From: Candidatus Termititenax sp.
Lineage (GTDB): Bacteria; Margulisbacteria; Riflemargulisbacteria; GWF2-35-9; DYQY01
Assembly: GCA_020719045.1 (NCBI GenBank)
Contig: DYQY01000004.1
Location: forward strand, 62,001 to 126,000
Direction: 5' to 3'
Length of the DNA stretch: 64,000 bases
In this document: positions 9,291 through 18,055 of the stretch, piece by piece
How positions within the stretch are numbered: position 1 is the first letter of the stretch
Layout: the number at the start of each line of letters is the position of its first letter
The notes under the pieces: generated by a model
The model's input: only the letters and a program-made list of their open reading frames with translations
What the model was told of the DNA's origin: nothing
Databases searched by the model: none
Position numbers and translations under genes: made by a program

Positions 9291-10019
9291 TTACTCAACC
9301 AATCCGTTAACAAAATTATAAATTATCTTATCTTTACTCTTCATTATCTTGTCAGCCGCTTCAGTTTTAATTGCTTTTCCTTCAACAAACATATATATTT
9401 CCTGAGAAACATTAAGGATTGTACTTATCTGATGTGTCACTATTACAGAGGTAGCTCCTATATAATCCGTTAACTTATTAATTAATTGCTCAATTACTGT
9501 AGAAGTTATAGGGTCAAGCCCAGTTGTCGGTTCATCAAAAAATATTACTTTTGGATCATTAATAATAGCCCTTGCAATAGCTACCCGTTTTTTCATGCCA
9601 CCACTTAATTCAGAAGGAAGCTTGTTATAAGCACTTCCTAGCTCAACAAGGTCCAATGCATTCATCACCTTGGACTTAATCTGACCAGTAGTCATGTTAG
9701 TATGCTCTTTTAATACCAACCCTACATTTTCTGCTACAGTCAATGAATCAAACAATGCTGATGATTGAAAAACCATCCCAAAACCTAGTCTTATCTTATT
9801 CTTTTCTCTCTCTTTTAATCCACTCAAAGATGTTCCATCTATTAAAATTTCTCCTGATTCAAATTTCTCTAAACCTAAAATAAGCCTTAATAAAGTACTT
9901 TTACCACATCCGCTTTGACCAATAATAGTTGTTCTTTTTTTCTCCTTAATACTCAAATTAAGTCCATTTAGGATTCTTTTATCATTATATATCTTAACTA
10001 AATTATTTATCTCTATCAT
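9291..10019 (-). CDS. mlaF: MlaF-like ABC transporter ATP-binding protein
   Basis: ATPase of the Mla lipid transporter. 242 residues with Walker A IGQSGCGKSTLL, Q-loop FGMVFQSSALFD, ABC signature LSGGMKKRVAIARA, Walker B VIFFDEPTTGLDP and the H-loop VTHQ. Its ATG overlaps the mlaE stop (TAATG), indicating coupling with the permease. It should sit on the cytoplasmic face with MlaE. Confidence 0.92.
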   Translation of the reverse strand: MIEINNLVKIYNDKRILNGLNLSIKEKKRTTIIGQSGCGKSTLLRLILGLEKFESGEILIDGTSLSGLKEREKNKIRLGFGMVFQSSALFDSLTVAENVGLVLKEHTNMTTGQIKSKVMNALDLVELGSAYNKLPSELSGGMKKRVAIARAIINDPKVIFFDEPTTGLDPITSTVIEQLINKLTDYIGATSVIVTHQISTILNVSQEIYMFVEGKAIKTEAADKIMKSKDKIIYNFVNGLVE

Positions 10020-10783
10020 TAGAACACCAAAAAGGAAACGAAAAAATTAAGAATGAACAAAATAATCAAAGACGCAACAACTGCTAAAGTGGCTGACATA
10101 CCTATTCCCTGTGAACCTGACTTAGTTCTTGATCCAACAAATGTAGCAGTTAAAGCAATAACAGCTCCAAACAAAGGACCTTTAATCAAAACACCTGCCA
10201 GAATATCTGTAGCATCTAACATATGAGCTGCAGATACAAAATATGCTACAGAATTTCCGTTATAAACTACAACATAAATAAGCATACCAGCCATAAATCC
10301 AATAAAGTCAGCAAAAATAATGAGTAATGGTAACATACATACCAGAGCAATAAATCTTGGAGCATATAAATATGAATATGGATCAAGCGCCATTGATTTA
10401 AGCGCATCTAACTGCTCTGTAACCTTCATAGCAGCTATCTCTGAAGATATTGCAGCACCAACCCTTGCGGCAACAACAACTGCAGTTAACAATGGTCCTA
10501 ACTCTCTCCATATAGCAAAGCCTACTATTCCACCAATAATCTTGGCAGCACCCATTCTTAAGAACTCTTTAGTTACCTGACTTGAAAATACCATACCAAC
10601 GAAAGTTAAAGTGATAGCTGTAATTACAAAAGACTGAGCTCCAACTTTATACATCTGCTCGGTAACTCGACTCATTTTAAGCTCTTTAGAAAATACTCGT
10701 TTTAAAACACGACTACAAAATAAGGAATAAGACCCAAGTATATTAAATATATTAATTACATAACTACCTATTACTTCAAACAT
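10019..10783 (-). CDS. mlaE: MlaE-like ABC transporter permease
   Basis: Inner-membrane permease of the Mla lipid transporter, 254 residues with about five or six hydrophobic segments. Family hallmarks are GAAKIIGGIVGFAIWRELGP, VAARVGAAISSEIAAMKV and EQLDALKSMALDPYSYL. It starts three bases after the queH stop. A TATAAT six bases upstream of its ATG could be an internal leaderless promoter, but its -35 box is poor. Confidence 0.93.
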   Translation of the reverse strand: MFEVIGSYVINIFNILGSYSLFCSRVLKRVFSKELKMSRVTEQMYKVGAQSFVITAITLTFVGMVFSSQVTKEFLRMGAAKIIGGIVGFAIWRELGPLLTAVVVAARVGAAISSEIAAMKVTEQLDALKSMALDPYSYLYAPRFIALVCMLPLLIIFADFIGFMAGMLIYVVVYNGNSVAYFVSAAHMLDATDILAGVLIKGPLFGAVIALTATFVGSRTKSGSQGIGMSATLAVVASLIILFILNFFVSFLVF

Positions 10784-10786
10784 ATC

Positions 10787-11347
10787 TTAATTATAAGGTT
10801 TTATTCTTAACCTTTCCAGCTTACTATAAACACAACCACAATAATCCTGCCTATACATACCTTCGTTTTTACTAAGTTCTACAGACTTTTTATAACCATT
10901 TTTTTTCTTAAAGTCCCTCTCCAAATAGTTCATGCCGTATTCGTCACCTAAACGTTTGCCAATCTCATTTATCATTTCAGCATGCTTATATGGACTAACG
11001 GTAAGCGTAGAAGCAAAATAACCAATGCCATTCTCAGTGGCTTTCATTGCTGTTAACCTAAGTCTATCTTCATAACAATAATAGCATCTATCTCCGCTTT
11101 TCTCTGTTGCCCATTTATTGTCACTCACCATCTTAAACCAAGCCTTAACATCTGAACTATCAAAGTAGAATGCTAATCCAAGTTTACTTGCATACTTCTC
11201 TGATTCAACTCTTCTTAATTCCTGCTCTCGTACTGGATGAATGTTTGGATTATAAAAAAACAGATATACGACAAATTCTTTACTTAACTCTTCAATAACT
11301 GAAGTTGAGCATGGAGCACAGCACACATGTAATAGAAGCTTTTCCAC
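10787..11347 (-). CDS. queH: Epoxyqueuosine reductase QueH
   Basis: Reduces epoxyqueuosine to queuosine in tRNA, the non-orthologous alternative to the cobalamin-dependent QueG. 186 residues. The four-cysteine signature is present: LLHVCCAPCST at the N-terminus, CYYCYEDRL in the middle, and DYCGCVYS near the end, with YNPNIHPVREQELRR between. It begins with GTG four bases after the RNase J stop, with no good ribosome site, suggesting coupling. queD lies at 21029, so two steps of the pathway are in the window. Confidence 0.93.
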   Translation of the reverse strand: MEKLLLHVCCAPCSTSVIEELSKEFVVYLFFYNPNIHPVREQELRRVESEKYASKLGLAFYFDSSDVKAWFKMVSDNKWATEKSGDRCYYCYEDRLRLTAMKATENGIGYFASTLTVSPYKHAEMINEIGKRLGDEYGMNYLERDFKKKNGYKKSVELSKNEGMYRQDYCGCVYSKLERLRIKPYN

Positions 11348-11351
11348 TTAA

Positions 11352-12980
11352 TTAAAGAATGATAGGAATTACCAATGGTCGTTTACCAATTTTTTTGAGC
11401 ATATATTTTCTAACACTGTCAGAAATTTCTTTCTCTATATTTTCAAGAGCTATATTGCCTGCTCCTGAACGATAATTAAACTGGTCAACGATACTATCCT
11501 TAATCCCAATCATAAAATCATCAGGAGGATTTGATATCCCTTTCATCTTAAGTGCTACATTTTGGATAATCCTTTTATCTCGATCCATAAACACAACAAT
11601 ACTAACAACTCCATTAGCTGCCATTAATTGCCTGTCATCAATTATTCCTTGGTCTTCAAAGCAATTGCTATTACTATCAATGTATATTAAAGAGTTCTCA
11701 ACTCTACCAACTAAAGAAATCTTCTTCTTATCAATCTCTAACTGATCACCATTTTCAGGAATATAGACTTTCTCAACAATTCCAAGCTCCTCGGCTAACT
11801 CTTTATGCGCTAATAAATGTCTATACTCACCATGAATAGGAATAAAGAACTTAGGCTTAACAAGCTCAAGCATCAACTTAAGTTCTTCAGCATAGGCATG
11901 TCCGGAAACATGCATCTTTGAACCAGCTTCATAAATAACCTTTACACCTTTTCTGCCTAGTTTATTAATGTTTGAGTAAACCATTTTCTCGTTACCAGGG
12001 ATTGGCAATGCTGACATAATAACCGTATCGTTTTCTTTTAAAGAAAAAAATGGATGCTTATCATTTGCCATCCTAGTAAGTGCTGCTAATGGCTCCCCCT
12101 GACTCCCAGTAACCAAAACTAATATCTGTTCGTCAGCGTAATTATCAACATCGTTCATAGAAATAATATCTTCATCATCAAAATCTAAATAACCAAGTCT
12201 TCTTGCAATAGCTGAGGTATTTTCCATGCTCTTACCAACAAAGCAAATCTTACGTCCAAACTTCTTTCCTACATTTATTGCTTGTTGTAATCTATGAATA
12301 TTGCTCGAGAAAGTGGCTACTAAAAGCCTTCCATCTACACCTGCAAACTCTTTTTCAAAAGCATCCCCAACATGCTTCTCCGACTGAGTATGGCCTTTTT
12401 TTACTGCATTTGTACTATCGCTCATGAACAGTAAAACGCCCTTATTTCCGATATTTGCTATTCGCTTCAAATCAACTACTTTTCCGTCTACTGGAGTGTA
12501 ATCAATTTTAAAATCACCTGAATGCACAATTAGACCTGCTGGTGAATGAATAATCGTCATAACACCATCTGGGATAGAGTGACTTACTCTTACGAACTCC
12601 AAACGAAAATGGTTAAACTTAACAACACTCTTTTCATTTACTTCAACTAATTTATATTTCTTTATATCAGCTTCCATCAGTTTATGTTCAACCATACCTA
12701 ACGTAAGCTTAGTTCCATAAATTGGAACATTAATCTTTTCTATAAAATGAGCAATGGCACCAATATGGTCCTCATGACCATGAGTTAAAAAAATTCCCTT
12801 AATGTCCTTTTGATGTTCTTCAAAATAGGAAAAACTTGGTATTATTTTATCTATACCATGCAAATCAGCATCAGGGAACATAATTCCAGCATCAATGATA
12901 ATCATTTCATTAGCATGCTGAAAACTCATCATGTTCATGCCTATTCCATCTAGGCCACCAAATAAGCTTAGCTTAACCAT
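11352..12980 (-). CDS. rnj: Ribonuclease J
   Basis: Metallo-beta-lactamase/beta-CASP ribonuclease with endonuclease and 5' exonuclease activity in mRNA decay. 542 residues. The zinc site is FLTHGHEDHIGA, followed by VRVSHSIPDG, IVHSGDFKID, SDSTNA and the late SGHAYAEELKLM and PIHGEYRHL. It directly abuts dapA (stop TAA followed at once by ATG). The dapA-RNase J neighbour pair also occurs in Bacillus. Confidence 0.94.
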   Translation of the reverse strand: MVKLSLFGGLDGIGMNMMSFQHANEMIIIDAGIMFPDADLHGIDKIIPSFSYFEEHQKDIKGIFLTHGHEDHIGAIAHFIEKINVPIYGTKLTLGMVEHKLMEADIKKYKLVEVNEKSVVKFNHFRLEFVRVSHSIPDGVMTIIHSPAGLIVHSGDFKIDYTPVDGKVVDLKRIANIGNKGVLLFMSDSTNAVKKGHTQSEKHVGDAFEKEFAGVDGRLLVATFSSNIHRLQQAINVGKKFGRKICFVGKSMENTSAIARRLGYLDFDDEDIISMNDVDNYADEQILVLVTGSQGEPLAALTRMANDKHPFFSLKENDTVIMSALPIPGNEKMVYSNINKLGRKGVKVIYEAGSKMHVSGHAYAEELKLMLELVKPKFFIPIHGEYRHLLAHKELAEELGIVEKVYIPENGDQLEIDKKKISLVGRVENSLIYIDSNSNCFEDQGIIDDRQLMAANGVVSIVVFMDRDKRIIQNVALKMKGISNPPDDFMIGIKDSIVDQFNYRSGAGNIALENIEKEISDSVRKYMLKKIGKRPLVIPIIL

Positions 12981-13877
12981 TTACTTCGTTAGTCCAAGAG
13001 ACACAAGAACTGATTTAATCTTCTGCTCTTGCTCGGCATTTACAGGAACTAATGGCAATCTTGTACCACCAACATTAAGCCCTGCTAATTTTAAAGCAGC
13101 CTTAACAGGTGATGGATTTGATGTAATAAACAGAACGCTAAAAATATCCTTTAATTTCTGATTAATAGCTTCAGCAGTTTTTAAATCACCTTTCTCGAAA
13201 GCTGAAATCATTGCCTGAATATCGTTACCAACTAAGTGAGAAGCAACACTGATAACACCAACAGCTCCAATTTTTAGAGCATCAAGCGTTAGTCCATCAT
13301 CTCCACTGTATAATGTAAAATCTTTCTGTTTTACTAAATCAACTACTTCTTTCATCTGATCAATATTTCCAGATGCTTCTTTAATACAAATATATTGTGG
13401 ATTTGCTTTAACAATCTTATTAACTGTTTCAGGAAGCATATTAACGCCTGTACGTCCTGGAATATTATAAATTATCAAAGGAAGCTCTGTATTTTCAGCT
13501 ACTTTTGAGTAATGAGCAAACATTCCATCTTGAGATGGTTTATTGTAATAAGGAACAACAATCATGGCACCATGCACGCCAATCTTTTCTGCCATCTTTG
13601 TATACTTAATTGTTGTTTCAGTAGAATTACTGCCTGTACCAGCAATAACTTTTACCTTACTACCAACTTCATCCAAAACAGTAGCATACAACAGTAAATC
13701 TTCTTCGTGACTTAAGGTTGGAGACTCTCCAGTTGTTCCAGTCACAAGAATTGCATCACTACCTTCATTAACTAATTTACGTGCTAATGCCTTTGTTTGT
13801 GCAAGATCTATCTCACCGTTCTTATCAAATGGTGTTACCATTGCTGTTATTACTTTACCAAAATACGGCATACTCAT
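12981..13877 (-). CDS. dapA: 4-hydroxy-tetrahydrodipicolinate synthase
   Basis: Condenses pyruvate with aspartate semialdehyde, the first committed step to diaminopimelate and lysine. 298-residue TIM barrel. The Schiff-base lysine is in ICIKEASGN, the catalytic tyrosine in IIYNIPGRTG, and the phosphate-loop motif is TGTTGESPTLS. It sits with dapB and asd in one transcription unit, so early DAP enzymes are made together. AGGAGG precedes the ATG. Confidence 0.95.
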   Translation of the reverse strand: MSMPYFGKVITAMVTPFDKNGEIDLAQTKALARKLVNEGSDAILVTGTTGESPTLSHEEDLLLYATVLDEVGSKVKVIAGTGSNSTETTIKYTKMAEKIGVHGAMIVVPYYNKPSQDGMFAHYSKVAENTELPLIIYNIPGRTGVNMLPETVNKIVKANPQYICIKEASGNIDQMKEVVDLVKQKDFTLYSGDDGLTLDALKIGAVGVISVASHLVGNDIQAMISAFEKGDLKTAEAINQKLKDIFSVLFITSNPSPVKAALKLAGLNVGGTRLPLVPVNAEQEQKIKSVLVSLGLTK

Positions 13878-13888
13878 TCTGTTCCTCC

Positions 13889-14485
13889 TTATTTATAGAT
13901 ATATATTGTAAAATCATTATCTAAATAATCGTGTCTTAATATAACACGTTCATAACGATTCTTACACAACGCAAAAATCTCTAATGGATTATAATAATAC
14001 AAACTTGGATATCTTTCATCTGAATTAGCATAACTACTAAGTAAATTAAAAGCGATCCCTTTCTTTGCTACCCTGTCCAAGCAGGTAATCTGGTCTGTAA
14101 TATATCTTAGATTATCCTCAACTAATAAATTAAAAGCTCCAGAAACAAAAACATAATCATATAGTCTATTACAGTTCTGCAACTCTAACTCTGCAAATGA
14201 GCCATCTGGATACTTTTTATAAGCTAACTGGACCATCTTTGGATGCAAATCAATACCCTGATAACTTACTGCAGAAAAGTTCTCATTAAGAAAAGGAAGA
14301 AAATCTCCAACTCCGCAACCAACATCCAGAACAGAACTTAAGCTAATATCTGCAATCTGTGTTAAAACATTAAACCTTATTAGCTGTGTATCTTTTGAAC
14401 TCCATCCAATAACTTCCGAGCTATCTATCGGATATGAAGAAATCATCAAATCAAAAAACTTAATAATTTCTTTCTTAATCGTCAT
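13889..14485 (-). CDS. Class I SAM-dependent methyltransferase
   Basis: 198 residues with the glycine-rich SAM loop VLDVGCGVGDFLPFL and a following acidic YQGIDLHPKMV. The substrate is unknown. It abuts asd exactly (TAG then ATG) and ends 11 bases before dapA, so it is co-transcribed with the DAP genes. That placement does not by itself show a role in DAP synthesis. Confidence 0.82.
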   Translation of the reverse strand: MTIKKEIIKFFDLMISSYPIDSSEVIGWSSKDTQLIRFNVLTQIADISLSSVLDVGCGVGDFLPFLNENFSAVSYQGIDLHPKMVQLAYKKYPDGSFAELELQNCNRLYDYVFVSGAFNLLVEDNLRYITDQITCLDRVAKKGIAFNLLSSYANSDERYPSLYYYNPLEIFALCKNRYERVILRHDYLDNDFTIYIYK

Positions 14486-15502
14486 CTAGATAAGTTCTTG
14501 ATTCACTAACTCAAAAGCAATCTGTACTGCATTGAAGGCAGCACCTTTTCTGAGATTATTAGAAACACAGAATAAAGCTATTCCATTTGGAACTGAAAAA
14601 TCACGTCTAATTCTTCCTACTAAGGTATCATTAGTTTCTACACAATCAGCTGGTGTCGGATAAGTATTAGTTGCAACGTCATCCATAACCCTAACATTTG
14701 GAACTCCAGCAATAAGCTCTCTTACTTTCTCAATATCAAAAGGTTTCTCAGTTTCAATATTTAGAGCTTCGCTATGTCCAATGAATGCAGGAACTCTAAC
14801 GCAATTGGCAACTACTTCGATACTATCGTCTCCAAAAATTTTTTTTGTTTCATTAGTCATCTTCATCTCTTCTTTAGTGAATCCATTTTCTAAAAATGAA
14901 TCAATATGAGGAATAACGTTGAAGGCTATCTGTTTTGTAAACTTCTTTGGTTTAGTTGGACCATTCCCATTAACAATACTGATTGTTTGATTTAACATCT
15001 CATCCATTGCTTCTTTACCGGCTCCAGAAGTTGCCTGATATGTAGAAACAACAACTCTCTTAATCTTAAAATGCTCATGAATTGGAAGCAAAGGTAATAC
15101 CATCTGCGCTGTTGAACAATTAGGATTAGCAATAATACCCTGATGCTTTCTTACATCATGCGCATTTACTTCTGGCACAACTAGTGGCACATTTGGATCC
15201 ATTCTAAAAAAGCTAGTATTATCAATAACAACAGCACCACTAGCTGCGGCGATTGGAGCATACTTCTCACTAACAGAACTACCTGCACTAAAAAGAGCAA
15301 TATGAATACCCTTAAATGACTCTTCAGTCAATAATTCAACTTTAACATTTTCACCATTATACTCAATACGAGAACCAGCAGAGCGCTCTGATGCTAAAGG
15401 CAAAAGTTTAGCTACAGGAAACTTTGTTTCCTCTAAAACTTTTATCATTTCTGTTCCTACTACTCCTGTTGCTCCTACTACTGCTACATTATACCCTTGC
15501 AT
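14486..15502 (-). CDS. asd: Aspartate-semialdehyde dehydrogenase
   Basis: Reduces aspartyl phosphate to aspartate semialdehyde for DAP, lysine, threonine and methionine. 338 residues. The NADP loop is VVGATGVVGTEM, the catalytic Cys is in NPNCSTAQMV, and SGAGKEAMDE and the late FIGHSEA complete the site. I start at ATG 15502, because GGAGG lies six bases upstream; an ATG at 15514 would place that ribosome site inside the gene. Confidence 0.95.
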   Translation of the reverse strand: MQGYNVAVVGATGVVGTEMIKVLEETKFPVAKLLPLASERSAGSRIEYNGENVKVELLTEESFKGIHIALFSAGSSVSEKYAPIAAASGAVVIDNTSFFRMDPNVPLVVPEVNAHDVRKHQGIIANPNCSTAQMVLPLLPIHEHFKIKRVVVSTYQATSGAGKEAMDEMLNQTISIVNGNGPTKPKKFTKQIAFNVIPHIDSFLENGFTKEEMKMTNETKKIFGDDSIEVVANCVRVPAFIGHSEALNIETEKPFDIEKVRELIAGVPNVRVMDDVATNTYPTPADCVETNDTLVGRIRRDFSVPNGIALFCVSNNLRKGAAFNAVQIAFELVNQELI

Positions 15503-15533
15503 AATTTCCTCCATTGATAATTTTTGTTTATTA

Positions 15534-15575
15534 TAAAACTAAAAGATAAAAGACAAAAGATTAAAGATTAAAGGC
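15534..15575. repeat. Heptanucleotide repeat array (six units)
   Basis: Six consecutive degenerate seven-base units: TAAAACT, AAAAGAT, AAAAGAC, AAAAGAT, TAAAGAT, TAAAGGC. They fill the gap between the dapB stop and asd. The reverse complement gives CTTTT-type units like those at 20991, 25030 and 43452. Confidence 0.7.
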
Positions 15576-15576
15576 A

Positions 15577-16317
15577 CTAAGAAAGGCCGAAAATATCTTC
15601 TAATCCGTATGTTAATCCTGTTCTATTAATTACTTCTCTTATTGATAGCAAAACACCAGGCATGTAACACTCCCTAGAAGTTGCATCATGTCTGAGCGTT
15701 AAGTATTGTCCAGTTGCACCAAAAATAACTTCTTGATGAGCTACCATACCTGGCAACCTTACACTATGAATTTTGATTCCTTTAAAGTCACCACCTCGAG
15801 CACCTTCAATATTGGCAACTTTATCTTTCGTGTTTAAGTTAAACTTATCTCGTTCCTCAGACATAAGCTGAGCTGTTTTAACTGCAGTACCGGAAGGAAA
15901 GTCAACTTTCTGATCATGATGGTATTCAACAATTTCAGCTGTATCAAAGTGCTTTGCAGCAATCTTGGCAAAATGCATTTGAAAAATTGTTCCAATAGCA
16001 AAGTTTGGACCAATAATTACATTCTTTTTATACTCTGAACACCATTTCTTAACCTGATCTAAATCCTCATCCGTAAAACCTGTAGTACCAATTACAGCAT
16101 GAGCTCCATTACTCAAAATAGCCTTAACATTTTCCATTCTACTTTCTGGCCTAGTAAAATCAACAACAACATCAACCTTATTATCCTTTAAATAGTTATT
16201 AAGATTGTCATCAGCATCTAAACCTTTAACAAATGTCATATCTTTTTCATTACTCACAGCATTAATTACTGTTTTGCCCATTTTACCTAAGGCGCCATTA
16301 ATTACTATCTTTATCAT
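15577..16317 (-). CDS. dapB: 4-hydroxy-tetrahydrodipicolinate reductase
   Basis: Second step of the DAP branch after DapA. 246 residues. It has the N-terminal dinucleotide loop INGALGKMGKTV and the signature EYHHDQKVDFPSGTA carrying the catalytic His and Lys. It is 11 bases after dut, in the same operon as asd and dapA. Confidence 0.95.
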   Translation of the reverse strand: MIKIVINGALGKMGKTVINAVSNEKDMTFVKGLDADDNLNNYLKDNKVDVVVDFTRPESRMENVKAILSNGAHAVIGTTGFTDEDLDQVKKWCSEYKKNVIIGPNFAIGTIFQMHFAKIAAKHFDTAEIVEYHHDQKVDFPSGTAVKTAQLMSEERDKFNLNTKDKVANIEGARGGDFKGIKIHSVRLPGMVAHQEVIFGATGQYLTLRHDATSRECYMPGVLLSIREVINRTGLTYGLEDIFGLS

Positions 16318-16328
16318 GCCTATCTCCT

Positions 16329-16772
16329 TTATTTACCAGTGGAACCAAAACCACCCTCGCCTCGTTTTGTCTCATCAACATTCACAACAACATTGAATGC
16401 TGCTTGAACAACTGGAGCTAAAACAAATTGAGCAATCCTGTCTCCTCGCTTAATCACAAACTCCTCATTTCCACTATTCCATATTATAACTTTAACTTCT
16501 CCCCTATAATCTGCGTCAATTGTTCCTGGGGAATTTGGAATCATTATTCCATATTTATACGCAAGTCCACTTCTTGGACGAACTTGCCCTTCATAGCCCA
16601 CAGGTATTTCCATCTTTAACCCAGTAGCTACTAAATCTCTTTGGCCTGCACGTAAAACCTTATCCTCAGCTGAAACCAAATCAAATCCAGAAGCAAATTC
16701 TGTTTGATATTTAGGCAAATCTAGCCCTTCAAAGTGTTGCAGTTTCTCAATATTTAATTTCACTATATCCAC
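16329..16772 (-). CDS. dut: Deoxyuridine 5'-triphosphate nucleotidohydrolase
   Basis: Hydrolyses dUTP to dUMP, keeping uracil out of DNA and supplying dTMP synthesis. 147 residues with all five trimeric dUTPase motifs: SGFDLVSAED, RPRSGLAYKYGI, PGTIDADYRGEV, RGDRIAQFVL and the C-terminal RGEGGFGSTGK that closes over the active site. It starts with GTG five bases after the M16 peptidase stop, with a GAAGGA site upstream. Confidence 0.96.
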   Translation of the reverse strand: MDIVKLNIEKLQHFEGLDLPKYQTEFASGFDLVSAEDKVLRAGQRDLVATGLKMEIPVGYEGQVRPRSGLAYKYGIMIPNSPGTIDADYRGEVKVIIWNSGNEEFVIKRGDRIAQFVLAPVVQAAFNVVVNVDETKRGEGGFGSTGK

Positions 16773-16777
16773 AGTAG

Positions 16778-18055
16778 TTATCCTTCTAAATTAAACATAT
16801 CTTCAAATGGATTCCCATCAAAGTCACCAATTGCAGTTAACGAGAAATGTTTCTCATCAAACAAATACTCACAAAGATGTATTATATCTTCTTTTTTTAT
16901 TCTTTCCACTTCCTCAGCAACTTCATCAATACTGACAGATTTTCTATAATAAAAGAAGTTTTTGCCATTCCAGCTCATCTTGCTAGAAGAAGATTCAAGC
17001 CCTAAAATAAGCCCGCTCTTCAATTGATTCTTAGCTCTTTGCAAGTTTTCATCGTTTATCAATGAAGGAAATGTCCTAAATGTGTCCAAAATAATTTTAA
17101 CAACATCTATGATATTTTTCATGTCTGCACCAGCATAAACAGAAAACAGACCACAATCCCTAAAATACATTGGATAGGAATAGATAGAATATACCAAGCC
17201 CCTCTTTTCTCTAACCTCTTGAAATAAAACACTACTCATTGATCCACCAAGTATACTTGATAAAACCAACAGAGGGTATCTATTAGGATTATGATAAGAA
17301 ATACCTCTAGTTCCTAAACATAAATGTACTTGCTTTGTATCTTTCTTAACTAAATTAATACCAGGATGATAAGAAGGTAAAGGAAAAGACTTAACTCTTT
17401 CAATGGTAGGTGCAAATCCACCAAAATACTTATCGATCTTGGCTAAAATATCTTTTTTATCACAATTACCAGAAACCGAAATAGTTATGTGTTCTGGCAA
17501 ATAATGTTCACTAATATACGCAAGGATATCTTCCCTTGTAATTTTTTCAACAACTTCTTTTGTACCTATCACTGGTTGACCTAAGTAAAACCCTGGCCAC
17601 ATATTTCTAACAAAAAGATCGTGGATATACTCATCTGGACTGTCTTCATACATCTTTATCTCTTGCAAAATTACTTGCTTCTCAGTATCAATATCTTTTT
17701 GCTCGTATTTTGAATTAAAAAAAATATCAGCTAACAAATCTAAAGCAACATCAAAGCAATCATCAACTACAACAGAATAATAGCTAGTATGTTCCTTACT
17801 GGTATAAGCATTTAACTTGCCTCCTACAGAGTCCAATTCTTCAGCTATTTGCTTAGCATTACGTTTGCTAGTACCTTTAAAATTCATATGCTCAATAAAA
17901 TGGGATATCCCGTTTTGGGAAGGCAACTCAAAAGCAGAACCACAGTCCACAAATATTCCGATGGCTATGCTTCTTACACTTTCAACAGGCTCGACAATGA
18001 CAGTTATGCCATTGTCGAGTCTAGTAATCTCAGCAGTAGATGCTGACTTAGTCAT
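16778..18055 (-). CDS. M16 family zinc metallopeptidase (processing-peptidase type)
   Basis: 425 residues. The inverted zinc motif HFIEH (in ISHFIEHMNFKGTSKR) lies near residue 50, with the third ligand Glu expected in YEDSPDEYIHDLF. The C-terminal partner-like domain has REKRGLVYSIYSYP. The length fits the single-subunit bacterial homologues that often follow pnp. Its start overlaps the pnp stop (TGATG). The substrate is unknown. Confidence 0.92.
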   Translation of the reverse strand: MTKSASTAEITRLDNGITVIVEPVESVRSIAIGIFVDCGSAFELPSQNGISHFIEHMNFKGTSKRNAKQIAEELDSVGGKLNAYTSKEHTSYYSVVVDDCFDVALDLLADIFFNSKYEQKDIDTEKQVILQEIKMYEDSPDEYIHDLFVRNMWPGFYLGQPVIGTKEVVEKITREDILAYISEHYLPEHITISVSGNCDKKDILAKIDKYFGGFAPTIERVKSFPLPSYHPGINLVKKDTKQVHLCLGTRGISYHNPNRYPLLVLSSILGGSMSSVLFQEVREKRGLVYSIYSYPMYFRDCGLFSVYAGADMKNIIDVVKIILDTFRTFPSLINDENLQRAKNQLKSGLILGLESSSSKMSWNGKNFFYYRKSVSIDEVAEEVERIKKEDIIHLCEYLFDEKHFSLTAIGDFDGNPFEDMFNLEG